This document shows positions 24,201-31,587 of a stretch of DNA of 35,858 bases, one piece after another. Every line of letters begins with the position of its first letter. Position 1 is the first letter of the stretch. The DNA is taken from NCBI GenBank assembly GCA_036269895.1, contig DATBDN010000040.1:1-35858 (forward strand), in the 5' to 3' direction. The notes beneath the pieces were generated by a model. It saw nothing but the letters and a program-made list of their open reading frames with translations, ran no database searches and was not told the DNA's origin. The position numbers and the translations under genes are program-made. The DNA is from DATBDN01 sp036269895 (GTDB lineage: Bacteria; Actinomycetota; Thermoleophilia; Solirubrobacterales; Thermoleophilaceae).

Positions 24201-25662
24201 TCGCTATGCCCGGACGCACGGCCCGTTCACCACGCGCCAGTTGCAGCAGCGCTACGGCGTCGACCCGCTGCCGGCGCTGCGCGAGCTGGAGCGCGGCGGC
24301 GAGCTGGTGCGTGGAGAGGTGCGCCCGGGCGGTACCGAGCGCGAGTGGTGCGACACCGACGTGCTGCGGCGGCTGCGGCGCGCGTCGCTGGCGGCGCTAC
24401 GGCGTGAGGTGGAGCCGGTCGAGCAACGCACGCTGGCGCGCTTCCTTGCCGAGTGGCAGGGCATCGACCGCGCGCCGCCGGGCGGCGCAGGAGTCGACCG
24501 GCTGCGCGAGGTGCTCATCCCGCTGCAGGGCGTGGCGTTGACGCCCGAGACCTGGGAACGCGATGTGCTGCCGCGCCGTGTCGGCGCCTACTCGACCTCC
24601 TGGCTCGATGAGCTGTGCGCATCCGGGGAGGTCGTGTGGATCGGCGCCGGCGCGCTCGGCCGTTCGTCGGGCCGGGTCGCGCTCTACTTCCGGGAGGACG
24701 CGCCTTGGCTCGGCCCTCCGACCGCCCGCAGTGAGCGGCCTATGGGCGAGCTCCACGCGCGGATCCGTGAGCGACTGCGGAGCGGCGCATGCTTCTGGTC
24801 CGATCTGCTGGTCGACATCGTGGAAGTCGACTCGGCAGAGCTGCAGGAGGCGCTCTGGGACCTCGTCTGGGCCGGCGAGGTGACAAACGATGCGTTCGCG
24901 CCGCTGCGGGCGCCGCGGCTCTCCCTCGTCCGCGCGGAACGAGCGCGCAACAACGCGCGGCGCCGCTTCGGCGCCCGCCGCTCCCCGCGCACGCCGCAGG
25001 TGATCGGCCGCTGGTCGCTGACCGATTCCCTGTTCGCGGCCGCGCCGGCCCACGGTGAGCGCGCCCGCGCGCTGGCGGAGGTGCTGCTCGAGCGCTATGG
25101 AGTGGTCACGCGCGAAACGGTTCGCGCGGAGGGAATCGCCGGCGGGTTCTCGGCGCTCTATGCGGAGCTCTCAAAGCTCGAGACGCTCGGGACGGCGCGT
25201 CGCGGCTACTTCGTCGAGAGCCTCGGCGGGGCGCAGTTCGCGCTGTCCGCCGCCGTCGAGCGCCTGCGCGCGCTCCGCACCGACGAGCGCGACGACACGG
25301 CGCTCGTGATCGCAGCCACCGACCCCGCCAACCCATATGGCGCTTCGCTGCCGTGGCCGAAGCGTGACTACAACGGGCGAGGACCCGCGCGCGTGCCGGG
25401 TGCCTACCTGGTCACGATCGGCGGCGACCCAGTGCTGTTCGCCGAGAAGAACGGCCGCAACCTCGTGCCGGTCGGCGAGCAGGACGAGGACATGTTGCGG
25501 ACGGCGCTCGAAGCGCTCGCCGAGCACGTGCACAAAGGCCGGATCCGCCAGCTCGCTGTCGAGCGGTTCGACGGCGAACCCGTCGTCGGCTCGGCCATGG
25601 AGCACGTCCTGATCGAACTCGGCTTCCGCCAAGGGCCGCGCAAGCTGACGCTGACCGCGTGA
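21280..25662 (+). CDS. lhr: Lhr-family ATP-dependent helicase
   Basis: A 1460-residue superfamily 2 helicase. Walker A is SAPTGSGKT with Lys48; DEVH is at about residue 151 (LIVDEVHAVARTKRG); motif III is ALSATQRPLEEVARF; motif IV has IVFVNNRRSAERLA; motifs V and VI are VATSSLELGIDMG and QRIGRAGHGPGE. Winged-helix and Lhr-core regions follow to about residue 850, then a long Lhr C-terminal domain. The length and order match actinobacterial full-length Lhr, a 3'-5' translocase induced by DNA damage in mycobacteria. The open frame extends far upstream but GTG 21280 fits both the N-terminal SFTPQVRDWF motif and the TAGGCT box. It is coupled by GTGA to the next gene. Confidence 0.95.
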   Translation: MPLTSFTPQVRDWFLRSFAAPTEAQTQAWPAIARGENVLLSAPTGSGKTLAAFLWALDRLVAEPGEGTRLVYVSPLKALSYDIERNLRAPLKGIGADLRVSIRTGDTPQRERQQMLKTPPDILITTPESLYLMLTSRAQEFLNSAKWLIVDEVHAVARTKRGAHLALTMERLEQLAEEPLQRIALSATQRPLEEVARFVVGPKRQCTVIDTGMRKPLDLEIRVPVEDMTEPDSEVDLNEVIDGTAATRRSIWPAIYPELLELVKTHRSTIVFVNNRRSAERLALRLNELAAEETGEDEPPVEIARAHHGSLAREERLVVEDLLKSGQLPCLVATSSLELGIDMGAVDLVIQVESPKSVTAGLQRIGRAGHGPGEVAKGRIFPKFRADLLEAAVVAQRMREGEIEPTVVPRNPLDVLAQQVVAVAAASEGEVPAAQVLEMAQRTYNFAELTRPLFDNVLDMLDGRYPSEEFSELRPRIVWDRVHDTIRARPGARQLAIFNAGTIPDRGLYGVHLPDGRRVGELDEEMVYEARPGQTFLLGATTWRIEEITRDRVIVTPAPGLPGAVPFWKGDQVGRPVELGRAVGEFSRWAVDKEPEELVAATDVDQKAANNLLAFLREQREATRVLPSDQAIVVERFRDEIGDWRLCVLSPFGGRVHSAWALALSARLRDERGLEADAIWSDDGVIVHLPDADEPPPAEMVLLEPDELDDLLMRELGGSALFGARFRENAARSLLIPRATPGKRTPLWQQRLKAQSLLEVARRFGQFPVVLETYRECLQDVFDLPALKDLLRKLHTRELSLVEVETPHASPYASSLLFDYVATYMYEGDTPNAERRAAALALDRDLLAELLGQEELRDLIDPGALEEIEADLQRLSDRRKAATTDHLHDVLRGLGDLTSAEVAARMITGVEPESMLDQLAAERRAVRMRIGGEDRWITAEDAGLYRDAFGAVPPGGLPEAFIEPVEEPFLRITRRYARTHGPFTTRQLQQRYGVDPLPALRELERGGELVRGEVRPGGTEREWCDTDVLRRLRRASLAALRREVEPVEQRTLARFLAEWQGIDRAPPGGAGVDRLREVLIPLQGVALTPETWERDVLPRRVGAYSTSWLDELCASGEVVWIGAGALGRSSGRVALYFREDAPWLGPPTARSERPMGELHARIRERLRSGACFWSDLLVDIVEVDSAELQEALWDLVWAGEVTNDAFAPLRAPRLSLVRAERARNNARRRFGARRSPRTPQVIGRWSLTDSLFAAAPAHGERARALAEVLLERYGVVTRETVRAEGIAGGFSALYAELSKLETLGTARRGYFVESLGGAQFALSAAVERLRALRTDERDDTALVIAATDPANPYGASLPWPKRDYNGRGPARVPGAYLVTIGGDPVLFAEKNGRNLVPVGEQDEDMLRTALEALAEHVHKGRIRQLAVERFDGEPVVGSAMEHVLIELGFRQGPRKLTLTA

Positions 25663-26282
25663 CGGACTGGGTGACGATCTCGTCGTTGGCGACCGCGGGC
25701 GGGACGCTCGCGCTGGCGGGAGCGACGTTTGCGGCGACGCAGTCCTCGAACCGGAACGCCCGCATCGCCGAGGTCGCGCTGCGTCAGCAACTGCGACCGG
25801 TGTTGATGACGTCCCAGCTCGACGACCCCGAGCAGAAGATCATGTTTGCCGGCGGGCACTGGGTGCGCGTCCCGGGCGGCGGCGCGGTCGTCGAGCACCT
25901 GGACGGGGTCGTATACCTGAGCTTGAGCCTGCGGAATGTCGGCAGCGGCATCGGCGTCCTGCTCGGATGGAGCGCCGACCTCGACTACGAGTACGGGCAG
26001 CCGCACCGGCAGGCAGGCCCGGACGAGTTCCGCTCGCAGATACGCGACCTCTGGATCCCAGCGGGAAGCATCGGCCTATGGCAGGGCGCATTGCGCGACG
26101 ACAGCGAGGAGATTCACGGCCGCCTGCGCGACGTCGTTGCCAGCCCGCGCATCTTCCTCCTCGACCTCCTCTACTCCGACCACCTCGGGGCGCAGCGCTC
26201 GATCAGCCGCTTCTCCCTGGTCCCTGGACAGGAGGGCCGCTGGATGGCAGCGGTGGTCCGGCACTGGCAGGTAGATGCCTGA
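25659..26282 (+). CDS. Membrane-anchored protein of unknown function between lhr and nei2
   Basis: A 207-residue protein. The N-terminus (WVTISSLATAGGTLALAGATFAA) is a probable membrane anchor of about 20 residues, followed by a short basic stretch (SSNRNARIAEVALRQQLRP) that resembles a juxtamembrane helix. The remainder looks soluble and beta-rich (VVYLSLSLRNVGSGIGVLLGW), ending with ISRFSLVPGQEGRWMAAVVRHW. I do not recognise a family, though RNVGSGIGVLL resembles a pattern in membrane-linked proteins that contain LRNVGxGPA-type segments. GTG 25659 overlaps the lhr stop (GTGA) and its own 3' end overlaps nei2 by 8 nt, so it is translationally coupled to both repair genes. Confidence 0.8.
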   Translation: MTDWVTISSLATAGGTLALAGATFAATQSSNRNARIAEVALRQQLRPVLMTSQLDDPEQKIMFAGGHWVRVPGGGAVVEHLDGVVYLSLSLRNVGSGIGVLLGWSADLDYEYGQPHRQAGPDEFRSQIRDLWIPAGSIGLWQGALRDDSEEIHGRLRDVVASPRIFLLDLLYSDHLGAQRSISRFSLVPGQEGRWMAAVVRHWQVDA

Positions 26283-27054
26283 GGGCGACACGATCCGCAC
26301 GGCTGCCAACCGCGTCGGCGCCGCGCTGGTGGGGCGATCCATCGAGGCGATCGAGACACCGCACCCGCGCTTCGGGCAGGATCGCTGGCCCGAGCGCCTG
26401 GCCGGCCGCAGCGTCCGCGCCGTCGATGCCCACGGGAAGCATCTGATGATCCGCTTCGAGGGCGGACTGACCATCCACTCTCACCTGCGCATGACGGGGT
26501 CCTGGGGCGTCTATCCGCGCGGGCAGCGCTGGCACCGGGGCCGCCACCGCGCCTGGCTTGTGATCCGGACGGCCGACGACGAGGTCGTCCAGTTCGACGG
26601 GCCGGTGCTCGAGCTGATGACAGACGGCCGTACGCGCTTCGACCCGCGGATCACGCAGCTGGGGCCGGACGTGCTCGCCGATGAATTCGACGAGGCGGCG
26701 TTCATCCGGCGGCTGCGAAGCGACGACGCGACGCGGGCGATCGGCGACGCGCTGCTCGACCAGCGGATCGTCGCCGGCATCGGGAACATGTGGAAGGCGG
26801 AAGGCTGCTGGCGCGCCGAAATCGACCCCTGGCGCCGGCTGCGCGACGTCGCCGACGAGGAAGCGCTGGCGATCATCAACGGCGTCCGCCCCGCGATGCA
26901 GGAATCGGTAGGGAACGGCTTTCCGAAGTCGGAGATGTTGATGGTCTACAAGCGTGCGGGCACGGCGTGCCCGCGGTGCGGCACGACGATCAAGGCACGC
27001 GGCCAGGGCGACGACAACCGCACCACATATTGGTGCCCCGGGTGTCAGCGATGA
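26275..27054 (+). CDS. nei2: Fpg/Nei-family DNA glycosylase (Nei2 type)
   Basis: A 259-residue bifunctional base-excision glycosylase/AP lyase. It begins MPEGDTI, with the catalytic Pro2 and Glu3; GKHLMIRF contains the conserved Lys; the helix-two-turn-helix is ALLDQRIVAGIGNMWKAEG; and the C-terminal zinc finger has CPRC and CPGC ending in YWCPGCQR. The PEGDT start and the YWCPxCQR end resemble mycobacterial Nei2, which excises oxidised pyrimidines. ATG 26275 lies inside the end of the unknown gene (8-nt overlap). In mycobacteria nei2 is also next to lhr (Rv3296-Rv3297), so the neighbourhood is conserved. The stop overlaps the next gene's start as ATGA. Confidence 0.94.
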   Translation: MPEGDTIRTAANRVGAALVGRSIEAIETPHPRFGQDRWPERLAGRSVRAVDAHGKHLMIRFEGGLTIHSHLRMTGSWGVYPRGQRWHRGRHRAWLVIRTADDEVVQFDGPVLELMTDGRTRFDPRITQLGPDVLADEFDEAAFIRRLRSDDATRAIGDALLDQRIVAGIGNMWKAEGCWRAEIDPWRRLRDVADEEALAIINGVRPAMQESVGNGFPKSEMLMVYKRAGTACPRCGTTIKARGQGDDNRTTYWCPGCQR

Positions 27055-27734
27055 AGCGCGTTGGACACAAGGGCGCCGATCTGGTCGCGCCCGGCAACAC
27101 CGTCGCCAGCTTCGAGGCCGCACTCGAGCACGACGTCGACATGATCGAGTTCGACGTGCTGCGCCTGCGGGATGGGCGGCTGGTGCTTGCCCACGACTAC
27201 GAGGACGCGGCGGGGCGTGAGCCGCTCACGCTCGAGGAGGGCTTGGAGCACTTCGCCGGCGAGGCGTACGCCAAGGTCGAGCTCGACGTCGACATGAAGC
27301 TGGCTGGCTACGAGCGCGAGGTCGTCGACGGTCTGCGCGCTCGAAGTCTGGCCGAGCGCGCACTCGTGTCGTCGCACTACCTCGACTCGCTCGACGTCGT
27401 CGCGGAGCTTGCGCCTGACATGCGGCGAGGCCTGTCGGTGCCGCGCGTGCGCCGCGACTACACGAAGACGCCGCTGGCGATTCCCGCTTATGGCGTCGCT
27501 CGGGTCATGCGCTCGCGATTGCCGTCGAAGGTGCGGCCGCTGCTGCGCGCCGGTCGCATCCAGGCAGTGATGGCGCACTGGCTGCTGGTCAGCCGCCGGC
27601 TCGTCGACGTCGTTCACGCCGAGGGCGGCGAGGTGTACGTATGGACGGTCGACGACGCGCGTCAGATCGAGCGCCTGCGCAAGCTCGGCGTGCACGCGGT
27701 CATCACGAACGATCCGCGGCTGTTCGCGGCCTAA
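27051..27734 (+). CDS. Glycerophosphodiester phosphodiesterase-family protein
   Basis: A 227-residue TIM-barrel protein of the GDPD family, cytoplasmic by the absence of a signal peptide. The metal and catalytic residues are visible: His6 in VGHKGAD, the Glu and Asp of MIEFDVLRLRDGRLVLAHD and its final His-Asp, a later Glu in AKVELDVDMK, and VYVWTVDDARQI with GVHAVITNDPRL at the end. Two usually conserved features differ: the HRG start is HKG, and the PENT loop is PGNT. GDPDs hydrolyse glycerophosphodiesters to glycerol-3-phosphate, but these changes may alter substrate. ATG 27051 overlaps the nei2 stop (ATGA). It is the last gene of the lhr-nei2 run. Confidence 0.86.
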   Translation: MKRVGHKGADLVAPGNTVASFEAALEHDVDMIEFDVLRLRDGRLVLAHDYEDAAGREPLTLEEGLEHFAGEAYAKVELDVDMKLAGYEREVVDGLRARSLAERALVSSHYLDSLDVVAELAPDMRRGLSVPRVRRDYTKTPLAIPAYGVARVMRSRLPSKVRPLLRAGRIQAVMAHWLLVSRRLVDVVHAEGGEVYVWTVDDARQIERLRKLGVHAVITNDPRLFAA

Positions 27735-27748
27735 GGGTCGCCGGGGCG

Positions 27749-28240
27749 CTACTTGATCTCGCAGAGCGCGGCGGAGTACGTCTTCGGATCGGCGCCCTTG
27801 GTGTTGGGATGGCCGCCCCTTGTGAGCAGGTGCGCAGTCCGCACCAGGCGGCGCCCCTTGGTCCACTTGTAGTCGACGGTCCCGCGCAACATGAACGTCT
27901 TGCCACCCGCCGGCGGGTCGAACGCGAACGTGTAGCCGCCTTGGCGGCGCGCGAAGATGCCGGAGCCGACGTAGACCCACTTCGACACGCCGCTGCCCTT
28001 CACCTCGGTCCACAGCTGCTTGCCGCGGTCGTAGTACTGGGCGGTGAAGCGCATGTACATCTTCGTGTGATCGCCGTCGCCCGGCATGCTGGCGCGGACG
28101 CCCATCATGTTGTCGTGGACGCTCGTGTCGCAGAGGTTCACGGTGGCCCAGAGGTACCTCGAACGCATCGCTGCCGTCGCCGGGAACGCTGCTGCCGCGC
28201 AGCAGGCGATTGCGGCGACGGTGACGAACAATCGCTTCAT
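27749..28240 (-). CDS. Secreted protein of unknown function
   Basis: A 163-residue protein with a Sec signal peptide (MKRLFVTVAAIACCAAAAFPATA, cleavage after ATA near residue 23). The mature part has two Cys, one near the start (NLCDTSVHDN) and one three residues from the end (ALCEIK), which could form a disulfide joining the two ends. In between are strands rich in aromatic and basic residues (MYMRFTAQYYDRG, WVYVGSGIFARRQGGYTFAF, GTVDYKWTKGRR). The shape suggests a small beta-sandwich. I recognise no family. It is divergent from the sigma-factor/DUF4349 pair, with 23 nt between the starts, so the promoters must overlap. A possible -10 TAAATT lies 9 nt before the ATG. Confidence 0.76.
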   Translation of the reverse strand: MKRLFVTVAAIACCAAAAFPATAAMRSRYLWATVNLCDTSVHDNMMGVRASMPGDGDHTKMYMRFTAQYYDRGKQLWTEVKGSGVSKWVYVGSGIFARRQGGYTFAFDPPAGGKTFMLRGTVDYKWTKGRRLVRTAHLLTRGGHPNTKGADPKTYSAALCEIK

Positions 28241-28249
28241 CGACGGGTC

Positions 28250-28255
28250 AATTTA
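28250..28255 (-). promoter_or_regulatory. Putative -10 box TAAATT for the secreted-protein gene
   Basis: On the minus strand TAAATT lies 9 nt before ATG 28240, with no Shine-Dalgarno. The same bases read on the plus strand fall just upstream of the sigma-factor start, so the two divergent promoters share this stretch. Confidence 0.3.
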
Positions 28256-28263
28256 GCCATGTG

Positions 28264-28830
28264 ATGGATTCGCCTGAGCGACGTAATAGGAACGTGAACG
28301 ACGCTGCCACCGAGGCTCTGGGCTCCGCGCATGTAAGCCTGAACACACCTCAGGGCTTCGAGGATCTGTATCGGGAAACCTTTCCGCGGGTCTACGCGTA
28401 CGTCGCCTCGCTGTTGCGCAATCGCGCGGCGGCCGAAGATGTGACGGCGCTGGCGTTTGAGCGTGCCTATCGCAAGCGCGGCCGCTTCTCGGCGCGGCGA
28501 GGCTCGGCGGAGGCGTGGGTCTTTGGCATCGCGCGCAACGCTGCCCTCGACGAGTTGAGGAAGCTCAAGCGGCGCGCGCGTCTCGAGTCGGAGCCCGCCG
28601 ATGTGTGGGCGCCGGGGCCGGACGAGGAGGCCGAGCGCACGTTCCGGCGCGAGGAGGTGCGTGCGGCGCTGGGGTCGCTGGATCCGCGCGACCGCGACCT
28701 GGTCGCCCTGAAGTTCGCGGGCGGCCTGTCGAACGGCGAGATCGCGCGCGTGCTCGGGATCTCGGAGACAAACGTCGGCTCACGGCTACACCGTGCCGTC
28801 GAGAAGCTCAGGAAGGCCTGCCAGTCATGA
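28264..28830 (+). CDS. ECF-type RNA polymerase sigma factor paired with a DUF4349 membrane protein
   Basis: A 188-residue sigma factor. Region 2 spans about residues 30-100 (FEDLYRETFPRVYAYVASLL, RAAAEDVTALAFERAY, AWVFGIARNAALDELRKLKRR) and region 4 about 125-185 (LGSLDPRDRDLVALKFAGGLS, then the helix-turn-helix GEIARVLGISETNVGSRLHRAVEKLR). ATG 28264 and GTG 28261 are both possible starts; neither has a ribosome site. The stop overlaps the next gene's ATG as ATGA. That gene has a cytoplasmic N-terminus and a membrane segment, the arrangement of a membrane anti-sigma factor, so this sigma factor is probably controlled by an envelope signal. Confidence 0.91.
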   Translation: MDSPERRNRNVNDAATEALGSAHVSLNTPQGFEDLYRETFPRVYAYVASLLRNRAAAEDVTALAFERAYRKRGRFSARRGSAEAWVFGIARNAALDELRKLKRRARLESEPADVWAPGPDEEAERTFRREEVRAALGSLDPRDRDLVALKFAGGLSNGEIARVLGISETNVGSRLHRAVEKLRKACQS

Positions 28831-29996
28831 AGGTGGAGACGACAACGATCCTGATCGACACTGCGCTCGCCTCCGGCACGGCGAGCGCGCTTGACCCGGA
28901 GGAGCGCACCCTGCAGGAACTGGTCCTCGCGGTCCGCGACGACGCCCCGGCGCCCGACGCGGATTTCGGGCTGCGGATGAACGCGCGCGTAGCGGCGGGC
29001 TTCCCGCTGCGCCGCGCCGGCTGGCGGGGCCGCCTGCGCGCTCTGGTGACCACGCGGCCGCAGCTGGCGGCGTTGGGTGCGGCGGCGTCGCTGTTGATCG
29101 CGCTGGTCGTCGCGCTCTCCCTCGGCCACGGTTCATCTAGCCCGTCTCAGAGCGTCTCCTCGACGGCTGGGCGCGCATCGGCGCCGAACGCAGCCGCCGC
29201 GCCGGCCGAGAAGTCCGTCGCTCCGTCCGCGTCGAACGGCGCGTCGGGTTCGGTCGCGGTCCCCGGACCGGTCCCGGCGCCGCCGGGCGGCGGCTTCGTC
29301 GGTGGCCGCAACCGCAAGGTCGAGCGATCCGCGGCCGTCGTGCTGGCGCCGGCGAAGGACAAGCTCAGCGAGGTCGGCGACCAGGTGATCGCCGTGACAG
29401 ATCGCTACCGCGGCTTCGTACTGAGCTCGTCGGTCACGAGCTCGGCGGATCAGGGCTCAAACGGGTCATTCGACCTGCGCATCCCTGTCCGCAACCTCCA
29501 ACCTGCGCTGCGCGACCTCTCGGCGCTGGCGGACGTTCAGTCGCGTACTGAGAACTCCGCGGACGTCACAGCCCCGTTCGTCAGCGCCCGCACACGGTTG
29601 CAGGAGCTCACCGCCGAGCGGCGCAGCCTGCTGCGCCGGCTCGAGAAGGCGAATACCAACCGCGCCGCAGCAGCCATCCGGGCGCGGCTCCGGATCGTGA
29701 ACGCCCAGATCGAGGGTCAGACGCGAGCGCTCGCCGACCTGCGGCGGCGCACGAGCTACGCGGCCGTCTCGGTCACGCTCGAGCCCAAGCAGGGCGGTTC
29801 GGGGGGCGGTGGAATCGGCTCCGGAGCACGCGACCTGCGCGACTCGCTGGTCGACGCAGCCAATCTCGCCCTGCGGGTGCTCGGAGTGGCACTTCCGATC
29901 GCAATCCTGATCGCCCTGCTGTGGGCGGGCGGCGGATGGTTCAACCGACGCCGCCGCGAGGCCGTCCTCGATCCGGCTACGCCATCTCGCTCGTAG
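28827..29996 (+). CDS. DUF4349 membrane protein, probable anti-sigma factor
   Basis: A 389-residue protein with two membrane segments. Residues 1-75 are cytoplasmic and include LDPEERTLQELVLAVRDDAP, which could be an anti-sigma helix. The first membrane segment is about 79-99 (QLAALGAAASLLIALVVAL). A low-complexity Ala/Pro/Ser/Gly linker leads to a DUF4349 domain (VGDQVIAVTDRYRGFVLSSS, FDLRIPVRNLQPALRDLSAL, then a coiled coil with LQELTAERRSLLRRLEKANT). The second membrane segment is about 348-371, followed by a basic tail. DUF4349 proteins often sit beside ECF sigma genes. ATG 28827 overlaps the sigma-factor stop. The 3' end overlaps the convergent threonine-deaminase gene by 20 nt. Confidence 0.87.
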   Translation: MKVETTTILIDTALASGTASALDPEERTLQELVLAVRDDAPAPDADFGLRMNARVAAGFPLRRAGWRGRLRALVTTRPQLAALGAAASLLIALVVALSLGHGSSSPSQSVSSTAGRASAPNAAAAPAEKSVAPSASNGASGSVAVPGPVPAPPGGGFVGGRNRKVERSAAVVLAPAKDKLSEVGDQVIAVTDRYRGFVLSSSVTSSADQGSNGSFDLRIPVRNLQPALRDLSALADVQSRTENSADVTAPFVSARTRLQELTAERRSLLRRLEKANTNRAAAAIRARLRIVNAQIEGQTRALADLRRRTSYAAVSVTLEPKQGGSGGGGIGSGARDLRDSLVDAANLALRVLGVALPIAILIALLWAGGGWFNRRRREAVLDPATPSRS

Positions 29997-31173
29997 GCTC
30001 GTAGCCCGCTGCCCTGATCTCCGCGAGGATCTGCTGATCGTGATCGGGGCCGCGTGTCTGCAACACGAGCTGGACGGCGGTCTCCCGCACGTGCAGATCC
30101 ATCCCGTCGCGCACGTGCTCCACGTCGATCACGTTTGCGCCCACCTCCGCGACCAGTGACAAGAGTGTTGCCAGGCCGCCGGGCCTGTCGGGGATCTTCG
30201 TCGACAGGATCATCCGCCGACCCGCCGCGGTCTCGCCCAGGCGGATCGCCTCGACCAGCAGTGCCGCGTCGACGTTGCCGCCCGACATGATCACCACCGT
30301 GGCACCGTTCGCGTTCGGCTTCACGCGCCCGTGCATCAACGCAGCGACGCCGACAGCGCCCGCGCCCTCGACGACCTGCTTGGACCGCTCGAGCAGATGC
30401 ACCATCGCCTGCGCGGTCTCGTCGTCGGAGACCGTGACGATCTCGTCGACGAGCCTCTCCACCAGCGGCCGCGTGATCTCACCCGGGTGCTTCACGGCGA
30501 TGCCGTCGCAGATCGTCGACGGGGCCGAGGCGGGCTCGACCCCCGCGTAGGGCGCGATTGCGTCCGACTGGACGCCGACGACGCGGATGTCGGGCTTGGC
30601 ATCGCGCAGCGCGATCGCCACCCCCGAGATCAGTCCGCCACCGCCGATCGGCACGACTACGCACGAGACATCCGCTACCTGGCGCAGGATCTCGAGCCCC
30701 GCCGTCCCCTGCCCGGCGATGACCGCCGGGTCGTCGTAGGCATGGACGAACGTCCCGCCGTGTTCCTCCGCCTCGGCGCGCGCAGCCTGGAACGCGTCCT
30801 CGAGCGCCCCCGCGACCAGGCGTACCTCGCCCCCGTACTCGCGCACTGCGGCGACCTTTGCCAACGGCGCCTGGGCCGGCATGAACAGCACGGCCTTCGT
30901 GCCAAGGTGGCGCGCCGCCCAGGCGACAGCCTGCGCATGGTTGCCGGCGCTCGCGGCGAGCACGCCGGCCCTGCGCTGCTCCGGAGTCATCTGGCTCAGC
31001 CGGTTGACGGCGCCGCGCACCTTGAACGAGCCGGTGACCTGCAGGTTCTCGAGCTTCAGCCACAGCTCCCCGCCCACCTGCCGCGCGAGGCGCTTCGCGG
31101 GCAGCACCGGCGTCTCGCGCGCGACACCTGCGACCGCTTCGGCGGCTCGCGCGACGTCAGCGGGTTCCACCAT
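29977..31173 (-). CDS. ilvA: Threonine ammonia-lyase (threonine dehydratase) with ACT domain
   Basis: A 398-residue PLP enzyme that deaminates threonine to 2-oxobutanoate, the first step of isoleucine synthesis, or degrades threonine. The PLP lysine is Lys51 in VTGSFKVRGA; the phosphate-binding Gly loop is IGGGGLISG; ASAGNHAQAVAW and VVEGAGAVGVAAL are typical. A C-terminal ACT domain (about 326-398, KIPDRPGGLATLLSLVAEVGANV) resembles the short form seen in the TdcB/IlvA-like group rather than the double ACT of E. coli IlvA. ATG 31173 comes 3 nt after the ridA stop, so the two genes are cotranscribed in the order ridA-ilvA. Which pathway it serves cannot be settled from here. Confidence 0.93.
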   Translation of the reverse strand: MVEPADVARAAEAVAGVARETPVLPAKRLARQVGGELWLKLENLQVTGSFKVRGAVNRLSQMTPEQRRAGVLAASAGNHAQAVAWAARHLGTKAVLFMPAQAPLAKVAAVREYGGEVRLVAGALEDAFQAARAEAEEHGGTFVHAYDDPAVIAGQGTAGLEILRQVADVSCVVVPIGGGGLISGVAIALRDAKPDIRVVGVQSDAIAPYAGVEPASAPSTICDGIAVKHPGEITRPLVERLVDEIVTVSDDETAQAMVHLLERSKQVVEGAGAVGVAALMHGRVKPNANGATVVIMSGGNVDAALLVEAIRLGETAAGRRMILSTKIPDRPGGLATLLSLVAEVGANVIDVEHVRDGMDLHVRETAVQLVLQTRGPDHDQQILAEIRAAGYEPTSEMA

Positions 31174-31176
31174 CGA

Positions 31177-31575
31177 TCAGTCCGGCAGGGCGACGACTGC
31201 GTCTATCTCGATCCGCGCGCCCTTTGGTAGCGAGGCCACGCCGATCGCCGCACGCGCAGGCGCTTCGTCATCCGCAAAGTAGGAGCCGTACGCCTCGTTG
31301 ATCGCGGCCCAATCGCCCGCCAGATCAGTCGCATAGACCGTCAACCGCACAGCGTCGGCGAGCCTCGCGCCCGCCGCCGCGCAGACCGCGGTCAGGTTGT
31401 CAAGGCAACGGCGGGTCTGCTCGCCCGCGCCGCCCTCGACGAGCTCGCCGCTTCCGGGGTCAATCGGGATCTGACCCGAGCAGAACAGAAGTCCGTTGGA
31501 GACGACGGCGTGTGAGTAGGGGCCGAGTGCCTCAGGAGCGCCCTCGGCCCTCACGGGATGCCGGTGATGAGTCAC
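31177..31575 (-). CDS. ridA: RidA-family reactive-intermediate deaminase
   Basis: A 132-residue trimeric-family protein. EALGPYSHAVVSNGLLFCSGQIPIDP is the usual N-terminal signature order, followed by QTRRCLDNLTAVCAAAGA, VYATDLAGDWAAINEAY, and PARAAIGVASLPKGARIEIDAV, where the Arg of ARAAI corresponds to the substrate-carboxylate Arg. RidA hydrolyses reactive imines and enamines such as 2-aminocrotonate released by PLP enzymes like threonine dehydratase, the next gene. The GTG at 31575 is chosen because the domain begins there; a longer frame upstream is out of register with family length. AATAAT lies six bases before it. Confidence 0.92.
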   Translation of the reverse strand: MTHHRHPVRAEGAPEALGPYSHAVVSNGLLFCSGQIPIDPGSGELVEGGAGEQTRRCLDNLTAVCAAAGARLADAVRLTVYATDLAGDWAAINEAYGSYFADDEAPARAAIGVASLPKGARIEIDAVVALPD

Positions 31576-31581
31576 GTAGGG

Positions 31582-31587
31582 ATTATT
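31582..31587 (-). promoter_or_regulatory. Putative -10 box AATAAT for ridA-ilvA (leaderless)
   Basis: On the minus strand AATAAT lies 6 nt before GTG 31575 and matches TATAAT at 5 of 6 positions. No Shine-Dalgarno is present. It lies in the 65-nt gap shared with the divergent Crp/Fnr gene. Confidence 0.35.

Noticed and set aside
21279..24219. A long minus-strand open frame continuing upstream of the DUF2795 gene across lhr
   Set aside because: It is antisense to the strongly supported lhr coding frame and shows only the biased composition expected of a GC-rich shadow. Only the last 59-70 codons, outside lhr, look like a real protein.
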